Origin: Chloroflexia bacterium
GTDB lineage: Bacteria; Chloroflexota; Chloroflexia; Thermomicrobiales; JALYUS01
Length of the DNA stretch: 18,106 nucleotides
Direction of reading: 5' to 3'
NCBI GenBank assembly: GCA_025924435.1
Contig: JAICIL010000055.1
Coordinates: forward strand, 1 to 18,106
A program made the position numbers and the translations under genes. Positions 1 through 6,638 of the stretch are shown piece by piece (positions within the stretch are counted from its first letter, which is position 1; each line of letters starts with the position of its first letter). The notes under the pieces were generated by a model that searched no databases, was not told the DNA's origin, and was given only the letters and a program-made list of their open reading frames with translations.

Positions 1-60
1 CGGCATGGCGATCAGCGTGGCGAGCCAGCAGGTGAGCGGGATCGCGGCATAGGCGAGCAT
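1..60 (-). CDS. Partial N-terminus of an unrecognised protein
   Basis: Only the first 20 codons are in the window, read leftwards from an ATG at 60; the gene continues beyond the left edge. The visible start reads MLAYAAIPLTCWLATLIAMP, which is hydrophobic and could begin a signal peptide or a membrane segment. An AGAAGGAG ribosome binding site lies about 6 bases upstream (67-75), which makes this start convincing even though little protein is seen. A TATGTA about 25 bases further upstream could be a -10 element, but no good -35 accompanies it. The family cannot be named from 20 residues. Confidence 0.55.
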   Translation of the reverse strand, partial: MLAYAAIPLTCWLATLIAMP

Positions 61-143
61 CGGGGATTCTCCTTCTGGTACATATCCTGCACCCTCGGTG
101 GCATTGAATGAACGCGCGGATCGCGGCAATTGGCGACGCGACA

Positions 144-170
144 GCGCCCCGCGATTTCGATGCGGGGCGC
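144..170 (-). terminator. GC-rich hairpin after the small repeat protein
   Basis: The 9-bp arms GCGCCCCGC (144-152) and GCGGGGCGC (162-170) are perfectly complementary around a 9-base loop. The hairpin sits 14 bases beyond the stop of the leftward gene at 184-645. No T-tract follows in the leftward direction, so it is not a canonical intrinsic terminator. It may instead protect the 3' end of the transcript or be a weak terminator. Confidence 0.4.
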
Positions 171-183
171 GCTCCGGTGGCCG

Positions 184-645
184 CTAGCGGGGATGGCCGG
201 GGAGTGGCGTCATGTCCTCCGCGTACGGGTAGGACGGACCCACCGGCAGCAGCACCGTGTTCACGTCGAGGAATCGTCGCTCACTGCTCGGCATGACCGG
301 CGGTGCTGCCGCCGCAGGCAGCCAGGTCGTGTTCACGTCGAGGTATTTCTGCTCATTGCTCGTGACAATCGGGCGAACATCAACGCTGACCGCGTTCGGG
401 AGGGTTGTCGTGTTGTTCTCCAGGAACTTCATCCGCGCGCCAGTGACGGTGCGCGGGATCGCGGGCGCCGCCGGATGGGACGTTCCCCGGTCATGGAGCG
501 CCGCCCCGCCGATCACCACGGCGACGAGCATTGCCGCGACCAATCCATATGCCCCGTTCCGCCGCGTGCGTCCCTGACTGCGCCGCGCTCCCATACCCGC
601 GACCGTCGTTCCCTCGACCAGTATCCCCGTCGTCTTCTCTGCCAT
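184..645 (-). CDS. Small single-pass membrane protein with three N-T-x-x-L-P repeats, function unknown
   Basis: This is a 153-residue protein with no recognised family. The start at 645 (MAEKTTGILV) is chosen because AAAAGGAG lies about 7 bases upstream; a longer reading from 675 lacks such a site. Residues 1-31 are basic and polar, residues 33-50 form one hydrophobic segment (GLVAAMLVAVVIGGAAL), and the rest is predicted to be on the far side of the membrane. That part carries three copies of one short motif: MKFLENNTTTLP (72-83), QKYLDVNTTWLP (99-110) and RRFLDVNTVLLP (123-134), at 27- and 24-residue spacing, with a possible decayed fourth copy (EDMTPLP, 143-149). The linkers are rich in Pro and Ala. 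The motif could be a binding or assembly epitope, but that is inference. It ends 123 bp before the next leftward gene. Confidence 0.7.
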   Translation of the reverse strand: MAEKTTGILVEGTTVAGMGARRSQGRTRRNGAYGLVAAMLVAVVIGGAALHDRGTSHPAAPAIPRTVTGARMKFLENNTTTLPNAVSVDVRPIVTSNEQKYLDVNTTWLPAAAAPPVMPSSERRFLDVNTVLLPVGPSYPYAEDMTPLPGHPR

Positions 646-790
646 CTCAGTACTCCTTTTCGCTGTCTGCCTCACGACCGTTCGACACTCCCCACTCTAG
701 GGAGCGCGAAGGGGCGATGCATCTGGCGGAGTGCATATTCGGGGTGTGGCGGTTTGCGGCGGGTAATAGAGCGATCTAATTAGCGGGCAT

Positions 791-811
791 CCGACCAGAG
801 GAAGGGGTCGG
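791..811 (-). terminator. Weak stem-loop just after the LuxR-type gene
   Basis: Arms CCGACC (791-796) and GGTCGG (806-811) pair perfectly around a 9-base loop, and begin immediately after the TGA at 812-814 of the leftward regulator. The stem is short and no U-tract follows, so termination activity is uncertain. The rest of 646-811 shows no gene. Confidence 0.35.
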
Positions 812-1159
812 TCAGGCGAGGCCGTGGCGATGGGCGAAGGCGGCGGCCTCGGTGCGGTTGGCGCTTTTCGTCTTGGTGAGGATGTGGGTGACGTGGATAT
901 TGACCGTGCCGGGGGAGAGGAAGAGCGCGTCGGCGATATCGCGGTTGGAGCGCCCGGCGGCGACGAGGCGCAGCACCTCAACCTCGCGTGCGGAGAGACC
1001 GGCGGGGGAGGCGGGCGGTGCGTCCTTGATCGCGGCGAGGCGGGCGGCGAGGGCGTCGGCGCGGGCGAGCGTCGGCTTTGCGCCGAGCGGTGTGCAAATG
1101 GTCCGGACTTCATCGAGAAACGTGGCCGCTTCCGACCGCTTGCCCGTGGCGGCGTGGAG
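812..1159 (-). pseudogene. Detached LuxR-type helix-turn-helix C-terminus, beyond an in-frame TAA
   Basis: This is the continuation, in the same frame, of the ATPase gene at 1160-3742: 115 codons between the internal TAA (1160-1162) and a TGA at 812-814. It encodes a textbook GerE/LuxR DNA-binding domain: LSAREVEVLRLVAAG, then SNRDIADALFLSPGTVNIHV, then THILTKTKSANRTEA, in residues 55-106 of the fragment. The preceding 50 residues look like the last helical repeat and linker of a MalT-like regulator. No ATG and no ribosome binding site is present for independent translation, so the DNA-binding domain is lost unless the stop is read through. The reading frame is otherwise intact, which suggests a very recent nonsense mutation or a base-call error. 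Confidence 0.75.
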
Positions 1160-3742
1160 TTACGCGAGCGCGAGGAGGGTGAGGGCGCGCTCGAAGGGGA
1201 CGGCGCAGGCGTCGGCGAGGGCGAGCGCGGCGTCGAGATGCGTGGTGGCATCCCCATAGTGCCCAGCATCCGTAGCGAGTTCACCGAGCAGGCGATGGGC
1301 GGCGAGCAGGGCGAGCGGCTGGCGCGGCTCGGTCGCGTGCGCGAGGGCTTGGTTGGCGTGCTGAAGGGCGCACGCCGGGTCGCCCGCCGCGCGGTGATAG
1401 GCTGCCCATCCCAGCGCGCACTCGGCCCGTCCTAGCACAGCGCCGCTCCATGTCAGCCAGCGATCCTGCGCCGCCAGCCACGCGCGTGCTACAGGAAGAT
1501 CGCCCGCATCGAGTGCCAACGTGACCGCGGCGCGCTGCAGACCGAGTGCGGGGTGGAACTCGGTGTCCCCCGGTTCCGTCATCGGGCCACCCGGCAGCGT
1601 TGCAGTGATCAGTTGCCATGCCAGGTCGCGTTCCCCCCGCCAGGACGCGAGCGACCCGCGGAAGAAGCGTCGGAGAGACTCCAGCCCCTCGTTGGTCTCT
1701 CGCGTCAGGCGCTCGACCTCCACCCATGCCCCCTCGACCAGTAGCAGCGACACACGCGCGAAACGCGGGTTGAGATTCGCGATCACGCTGGTTGAGCGCG
1801 TGCGTGTCTGCTCCGCCGCCGCCGCGAGTCGCGCGCGTTCGGCAAGCCGATCCGTCTGGTACGGGATGACCACGCCGTACAAGTCGGCGTGGACGCTGGC
1901 ACCGACCATCAGATGATGCCCGACCGCCTCATACGCCTCACGTGCCTCTGCATTCGCGCGCCGTGCCGCGTCCGGCAGGCCGAGTGCGGCATAGGATTCC
2001 GCCAGTGCACGCCAGGCGTCCCCGAATGCTGAGCCATCGATCGTCCCGCCACTCGCCGCGTCCGGTGGATCGGCGACGATCCGCTCCCCGAGCGTGCGCG
2101 CTTCGATGAAGCGTCCCGCATCCGCGAGCATCACAGCGAGGGTTGCCTGACCGGAGAACTTTCCGTACTCGGTTGGGCCGGGGACGCCGAGCCCCGGCTG
2201 TGCCTGATCGGTCGGGGAGAGCGCCTGCAAGGCGGCGACGCCTTCTTTCATTTCGCCGATCCCCCGCCGCAGATTGCCGGACACGCAGCGGAGGAATCCG
2301 CGCTCGAAGCGGGCACTGGCATCCAGCACCGTGTCCGGGATGATCGCCGCCACCTCGATCGCTTCATCAAGATACGCGATGCCGCGGCGTGGCTCGGTGT
2401 AGCGGCGCAGGCGGGCGAGGTGATAGAGCAGCCATCCCCGCGCCCCCGTCTCGGCATCGCGCGCGGCGAGCAGTGCGAGCGCCGCTTCAAAGCGAGTAGC
2501 TGCAGTGACGTAGGCGTAGGCCTGCCGCGCCCGCACCCCGACCCGCACGAGCCATTCCGCCGCTCGCTCGTCCCTCGCCTGCTGGAAGTGATGTGCTACC
2601 GCGTCCGGGTCGGGGTGCGGCTGTGCGATCAACGCCTCTCCCGCCTGCCGGTGCCAGGTGCGGCGGCGCATCGGCAGGATGCCCTCGTACAACGCCTCAC
2701 GAATCAGCGCATGCGCGAATCGGACCCGCGCGCCATCCGGCGCCCCCTCCAGGACATGCGCTTCGATGGCAGGTTCGACAATAGAGAGCACGCTTTCTTC
2801 ATCCGTCTCCGCGACCGCCGCCCAGAGCGCGAGCGGCACTTCCTGCCCGATCACCGCCGCCACCGCCAGCAGCCGCTGCGCCTCCTCGCCCAGCCGCGCC
2901 AGCCGCCCGTCTATCACCTGCCGCAGCAGTGCAGGCACGCGAATCTGTGTCAAGTTGCCTAGCGCCCATCCATCTCCCCGGCGCAAGATGCGCTCCGCTT
3001 CGAGGGTGCGCAGCAGTTCGCCGAGGAAGAACGGGTTGCCTTCTGAACGGGCATGGAGATACGCCACCAATCGCGCGGTGTCGCCCGACGGCAGGGCGTA
3101 GCGCGCGGCGACGAGCGCGCGGATATCCGCTTCCTCGATTCGTTGCAGGTCGAGGCGGTCGGCGTGCGCCTCGCGGACGAGCGTCGGCAGGAGTTGATAG
3201 AGCGGGTGGCGACGGGTCAGTTCGTCGGCACGATACGTCGCCAGGATGAGGAGGGGCATCGCCGCCACGGAACGGGCGAGGAAGCGGAGCAGATCGAGGC
3301 TTGCCGGATCGGCCCAATGGAGATCATCGAGCAAAAGGACGAGCGGCCGGGCTTCGGCGAGCGCCGTGAAGAAATCAAGCGCCTGTTGGAAGAGCGCCGC
3401 CTGGCTCGTTACCTCACCGACCGTGCCACGCCGCGCGAACGCATCGGGCAGTGGTGGTAGCCCACCCTGCTGCCGGTAGCGCGCGAAGAGTTCGATCCAC
3501 GGGCCGTAGGGCGGCGTCTCCGATAAGTCGTAGCATCGCCCGATAAGCACGAGTGCGCCCCGCTCCGCCGCCTCCGCGCAGGCTGCCTCCGCGAGTGCGG
3601 TCTTGCCGATGCCCGCCTCGCCGCCGATCAGCGCGAGGCTCCCATGCCCGGCCAGCGCGGCGGCCATGTGACGGCGCAGCGCATCCTGCTCGCGGTCGCG
3701 ACCGACGAGGGAAGGGGATGCATCGGGCAGGAAGGCGGTCAT
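1160..3742 (-). CDS. AAA-type (MalT/LuxR-like) regulator ATPase, truncated before its DNA-binding domain
   Basis: This 860-residue protein belongs to the large ATP-binding LuxR-family regulators. The N-terminus (LVGRDREQDALRRHM) leads into Walker A GGEAGIGKT (40-48) and Walker B LVLLLDDLHWAD (134-145), the usual AAA_16-type signature. The remainder is Ala/Leu/Arg-rich helical repeat, as in the TPR-like region of such proteins. ATP and an unknown ligand would normally control dimerisation and DNA binding. The ATG at 3742 has GGGAGGTG about 5 bases upstream. The ORF ends at an in-frame TAA where family members carry on to a C-terminal helix-turn-helix; that domain is present downstream in the same frame (812-1159). 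The intact protein would be 976 residues, a usual size for the family. As the DNA stands, the product is an ATPase without DNA-binding ability. The transcript starts from an extended -10 near 3795. Confidence 0.85.
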   Translation of the reverse strand: MTAFLPDASPSLVGRDREQDALRRHMAAALAGHGSLALIGGEAGIGKTALAEAACAEAAERGALVLIGRCYDLSETPPYGPWIELFARYRQQGGLPPLPDAFARRGTVGEVTSQAALFQQALDFFTALAEARPLVLLLDDLHWADPASLDLLRFLARSVAAMPLLILATYRADELTRRHPLYQLLPTLVREAHADRLDLQRIEEADIRALVAARYALPSGDTARLVAYLHARSEGNPFFLGELLRTLEAERILRRGDGWALGNLTQIRVPALLRQVIDGRLARLGEEAQRLLAVAAVIGQEVPLALWAAVAETDEESVLSIVEPAIEAHVLEGAPDGARVRFAHALIREALYEGILPMRRRTWHRQAGEALIAQPHPDPDAVAHHFQQARDERAAEWLVRVGVRARQAYAYVTAATRFEAALALLAARDAETGARGWLLYHLARLRRYTEPRRGIAYLDEAIEVAAIIPDTVLDASARFERGFLRCVSGNLRRGIGEMKEGVAALQALSPTDQAQPGLGVPGPTEYGKFSGQATLAVMLADAGRFIEARTLGERIVADPPDAASGGTIDGSAFGDAWRALAESYAALGLPDAARRANAEAREAYEAVGHHLMVGASVHADLYGVVIPYQTDRLAERARLAAAAEQTRTRSTSVIANLNPRFARVSLLLVEGAWVEVERLTRETNEGLESLRRFFRGSLASWRGERDLAWQLITATLPGGPMTEPGDTEFHPALGLQRAAVTLALDAGDLPVARAWLAAQDRWLTWSGAVLGRAECALGWAAYHRAAGDPACALQHANQALAHATEPRQPLALLAAHRLLGELATDAGHYGDATTHLDAALALADACAVPFERALTLLALA

Positions 3743-3794
3743 CGAGCACCTCCCCGAGAAGGGGCAGCAATGCTTGCGATAGTGTTTCGGCCCT

Positions 3795-3803
3795 AGTATA
3801 GCA
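3795..3803 (-). promoter_or_regulatory. Extended -10 promoter for the LuxR-family ATPase gene
   Basis: Read leftwards, TGCTATACT is an extended -10 (TG-N-TATACT) placed to start transcription near 3788, about 46 bases before the ATG at 3742. No good -35 hexamer is seen at 16-18 bases, which extended -10 promoters can tolerate. It lies in the 102-bp gap after the MFS gene. Confidence 0.45.
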
Positions 3804-3844
3804 GGTAGCGCGTGCGAGGCGGCGCGAGTACGAGCGCGGGGGCG

Positions 3845-5119
3845 TCAGCGTACCGGGTTGGGCGTTGATGTTGGCGCGGCGATCGGTTGGGATGCCGCTC
3901 CCGGCGCGTCCATCGCCCGGAGCGCGCGGTTCGGGAGGACGACGGCGATGATCGCGACATAGCCCGCCGCGATGCCGAGAAACGTCCAGCGCATGTCGAA
4001 AGCGTCGAGCGTGAACCCGGCGACGACGCGGCCAATCGGGATCGCCAGGAAGCCGACGGAGGTCATCAGGCCGAAAACGCGGCCCCGCAGCGCCGCCGGG
4101 ATGCGCTCCTGATAGATCGTGGCGGAGAGGGGATTGACCGAACCGAGCGACAGCCCCCACAGCGCGAGCAGCGCGAGCAGCGGTGCCGGCGATGGCCGCA
4201 GCGCGAACAGCCCGTAGGCGAGCAATGAGCCGATCAGCCAGGCGAGGAAGAGCGGACGGCGGCGCGCGCGATGCCCGACCGCGCCGAAGATGATCGAACC
4301 GGCGAGCGCGCCGCCCCCGAACGCCGCGAACATCAAGCCGAGCGTGACGGCGCTGCCGAAGCGGCGCTCCGCGTAGACGGCGAAGAGGAGGCTGCTCGGC
4401 GCATCGAGGAAGTTCGTCAGCGCGAAGGTCGTCATCAGGGCGAAGACGAGACGGTCGGCGCGGACGAACTGCCACGCCTCCATGAGGGCGGCGCGGTAAC
4501 CCCGTTGCGCGTCGCCCGCCTCACGGTCGGGCGGCAGGGCGGGGACGGCGAGGGCGATCAGCGCGGCGGAGAATGCGAACGTCGCCGCGTCGAACCAGAG
4601 GACATTGCTCGGCCCGAGCGCGACGATCAGCACGCCCGCGAGCGGCGGGCCGAAGAGCGTCGCGAAGCGCGGGATCGCGGTGATCGCCGCATTCGCCCGT
4701 TCGAGCCGCATCCCGGCCAGTTCGGTGAGGTCCGGCGCCATGCTCCGCCGGGCGGTGTTGCCCGGCGTGTTGAAGAGATTGCTGAGGAAGATCAGCGCAA
4801 GCAGCGCCCAGAAGGCCAGCCCGACGGTATGGAAGAGGAGCGGGATGAGCGCGATGGCCAGCCCGCTCGTGATGTCGCCGATGATGCTCATCCGCTTGAA
4901 GCCGACGCGGTCCACGAGCGCGCCGCCGAGGAACCCGGCGACGATGAACGGCAGCGCGGCGAAGAAACCGGTCAGCCCCGTTTTCGCCGCGCTCCCCGTC
5001 GTTTGCAGCACGAACCACGGCACCGCGACGACCGTCAGCATGCTCCCCACCTGCGAAATCGCGCTCGCCGCGATCAGCGCGAGGATCGGCGCGCGGTTCG
5101 TCGCCATCGCTCGCTCCAT
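3845..5119 (-). CDS. MFS exporter, DHA3/enterobactin-exporter-like, second of a tandem pair
   Basis: This 424-residue integral membrane transporter of the major facilitator superfamily probably has 12 transmembrane helices. Typical features are the N-terminal SQVGSMLTVVAVPWFVLQTT, the helix 2-3 loop GALVDRVGFKR, and the second-half NPLSATIYQERIPAALRGR followed by GLMTSVGFLAIPIG. These match the MFS_3 (EntS-like) proton-driven exporters; the substrate cannot be read from sequence. The ATG at 5119 shares one base with the TGA of the upstream paralog (TGATG), so translation is probably coupled. A start four codons later (MATNRAP, 5107) is also possible. The C-terminal tail is a Pro/Ala-rich cytoplasmic stretch. 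No terminator is evident before the LuxR-type gene 102 bp downstream. Confidence 0.88.
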   Translation of the reverse strand: MERAMATNRAPILALIAASAISQVGSMLTVVAVPWFVLQTTGSAAKTGLTGFFAALPFIVAGFLGGALVDRVGFKRMSIIGDITSGLAIALIPLLFHTVGLAFWALLALIFLSNLFNTPGNTARRSMAPDLTELAGMRLERANAAITAIPRFATLFGPPLAGVLIVALGPSNVLWFDAATFAFSAALIALAVPALPPDREAGDAQRGYRAALMEAWQFVRADRLVFALMTTFALTNFLDAPSSLLFAVYAERRFGSAVTLGLMFAAFGGGALAGSIIFGAVGHRARRRPLFLAWLIGSLLAYGLFALRPSPAPLLALLALWGLSLGSVNPLSATIYQERIPAALRGRVFGLMTSVGFLAIPIGRVVAGFTLDAFDMRWTFLGIAAGYVAIIAVVLPNRALRAMDAPGAASQPIAAPTSTPNPVR

Positions 5120-6396
5120 CAGGCGGCCCGCTGCGGCGCGCGGTGATGGGATGCGATGGGGCGATCCGCGCCGGGCGCGCCCATGTCGTGGAAGGCCGGG
5201 GCGAGTGCGGCGGCGAGGCTGACGAGCAGGAAACTGCCGGCAATCGCGAGGAAGATCGCCCGCAGCCCGACCGGATCAACGAGCAGCCCCGCCAGCCCGC
5301 GACCGAGCGGGATCATCATGAACGAGACGGCGACGCGCATCCCCTGCACCCGCCCCCTGAGCGCGACGGGCACGCGCTCCTGCGTGATCGTCGCGCTCAG
5401 CGGATTGACCGGGCCGACGGCCAGCCCGTCAATGAAGACGGCCGCGACGATCACCGGGAGCGGCGGGGCGAAGGCGAACGTCGCGTACATCCCCGCGACC
5501 GGGAGGCAATAGAGGACGAAGATCGCCCGGCGCGAGAGGCGGTGCCCGACCATGCCGAACCAGAGCGAGCCGATGATCGCCCCGCCGCCGAGCGCCGCGA
5601 AGATCAGGCCGACCGGCACCGCGCTGTGATAGGTGCGGATCGCGTAGACGGAGAAGAGCAAGCCAATCGGTGCGTCGAGGAAATTGCCCACCGCGAAGAG
5701 CACGGCGGTCGCGCGGAGCAGCGGTTCCTCCCAGATGAAGCGCAACCCTTCCAGCAAATCCGCGAGATAGCGCCCCGGCGGCTCGCCCGCCGCGTCCGCC
5801 GTCGCGAGCGCCGGGATGAGCGCGCCGATCAGCGCGGCGGAGACGCCGAAGGTCGCCGCGTCCAACCAGAGGACATTGCTCGCGCCGGTCGCCGCGATCA
5901 GCACGCCCGCGAGCGGCGGGCCGAGCAGCGTGGCGACGCGCGGCACGGTCTGGACGAAACTGTTCGCCCGCTCCAGGCGCATCCCCGCGAGGCCCGCCAG
6001 TTCGGGCACGAGGCTCTGCCGCGCCGTGTTCCCCGGCGTGTTGAAGAGGTTGCCGAGGAAGGCGAGCGCGAGCAACTGCCAGAAGGCCAGCCCGACGGTG
6101 TGAGAGAGGAGCGGCACCAGCGCGACCGTCGCACCGCTCGTCAGGTCCGCGAGGATGCTCGTCCGTTTGAAGCCGAGGCGATCCACGAGCGCGCCGCCGA
6201 AAATGCCCGCGATGATGAACGGCAGCGCCTCGAAGACGCCCGTCAGCCCCGTCTTCGCCGCGCTCCCTGTCGTTTGCAGCACGAACCACGGCAAGGCGAC
6301 GACGGTGAGCATGCTGCCCACTTGTGAGATCGTATTCGCCGCCAACAGACCGAGGATCGGTCGGTGTGTTCCCGGTATCGCGCTCGCACTGTTCAT
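5119..6396 (-). CDS. MFS exporter, DHA3/enterobactin-exporter-like, first of a tandem pair
   Basis: This 425-residue transporter is paralogous to its downstream neighbour over its whole length: SQVGSMLTVVALPWFVLQTT, KTGLTGVFEALPFI, GALVDRLGFKR, LFNTPGNTARQSLVPEL and NPLSATITQERVPVALRGR all have direct counterparts. A 12-helix MFS_3 fold is expected. The frame stays open upstream to 6585, but the ATG at 6396 (MNSASAIPGTHRP) is preferred: GGAG lies 5 bases upstream, the length then equals that of the paralog, and the promoter lies at 6433-6461. An ATG at 6411 is the alternative. Export of a small lipophilic compound, drug or siderophore is the family's usual role; the substrate is unknown. Adjacent paralogs of this kind may work separately or as a pair, and the sequence does not decide this. 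Confidence 0.88.
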   Translation of the reverse strand: MNSASAIPGTHRPILGLLAANTISQVGSMLTVVALPWFVLQTTGSAAKTGLTGVFEALPFIIAGIFGGALVDRLGFKRTSILADLTSGATVALVPLLSHTVGLAFWQLLALAFLGNLFNTPGNTARQSLVPELAGLAGMRLERANSFVQTVPRVATLLGPPLAGVLIAATGASNVLWLDAATFGVSAALIGALIPALATADAAGEPPGRYLADLLEGLRFIWEEPLLRATAVLFAVGNFLDAPIGLLFSVYAIRTYHSAVPVGLIFAALGGGAIIGSLWFGMVGHRLSRRAIFVLYCLPVAGMYATFAFAPPLPVIVAAVFIDGLAVGPVNPLSATITQERVPVALRGRVQGMRVAVSFMMIPLGRGLAGLLVDPVGLRAIFLAIAGSFLLVSLAAALAPAFHDMGAPGADRPIASHHRAPQRAA

Positions 6397-6432
6397 CGTC
6401 ACTCCACCCATGAAATCGAACCGACTATGAGC

Positions 6433-6461
6433 AGCGTAGCGTGTGATATTGATTTTGTCAA
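6433..6461 (-). promoter_or_regulatory. Sigma-70-type promoter of the MFS pair
   Basis: Read leftwards, TTGACA (6456-6461) is a consensus -35, followed after exactly 17 bases by TACGCT (6433-6438) as the -10. Transcription would start near 6426, giving a leader of about 30 bases before the ATG at 6396. Confidence 0.65.
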
Positions 6462-6466
6462 TATCA
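6444..6466. promoter_or_regulatory. Palindromic operator over the -35 of the MFS promoter
   Basis: TGATATTGA (6444-6452) and TCAATATCA (6458-6466) form a perfect 9-bp inverted repeat around five bases. It covers the -35 and part of the spacer of the MFS promoter, the usual place for a repressor site. A further ATATTG half-site follows at 6473-6478. The AT-rich dyad stands out in this GC-rich DNA. The cognate regulator is unknown; Fur/DtxR-, ArsR- or TetR-like repressors are all conceivable, and no such gene is adjacent. Confidence 0.6.
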
Positions 6467-6571
6467 GTGTGAATATTGTTGAGGAGAGCGCGCATAACCG
6501 AAAAACGCTTGGCCGCTATGGCGGCGATATGCACCGCTGCGTATGCCACGCAGTTGACATTCGAGCGGCAC

Positions 6572-6609
6572 AAAGAGGCGGGCACGCGTCATGCCTGCCC
6601 GCCTCTTTT
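6572..6609. terminator. Strong intrinsic terminator between moeZ and the MFS promoter
   Basis: AAAGAGGCGGGCA (6572-6584) pairs perfectly with TGCCCGCCTCTTT (6596-6608), a 13-bp stem with an 11-base loop and flanking A and T runs. It lies about 30 bases beyond the leftward cysO-moeZ stop at 6639, so it should end that operon. The symmetric A/T flanks could let it act in both directions. The interval 6480-6571 shows no gene. Confidence 0.8.
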
Positions 6610-6638
6610 GCTGTCTGCCGCTCGCCGCCCGCTGCCCG

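Noticed and set aside
812..1159. Independent small LuxR-type gene
   Set aside because: No ATG and no ribosome binding site exist in frame before the helix-turn-helix, and the frame is continuous with the ATPase apart from one TAA.
5143..6327. Rightward open frame of 394 codons opposite the first MFS gene
   Set aside because: It is extremely rich in Arg, Glu and Asp (RDRRAQRIDRAD-like), the mirror of hydrophobic membrane codons, and has no recognisable domain.
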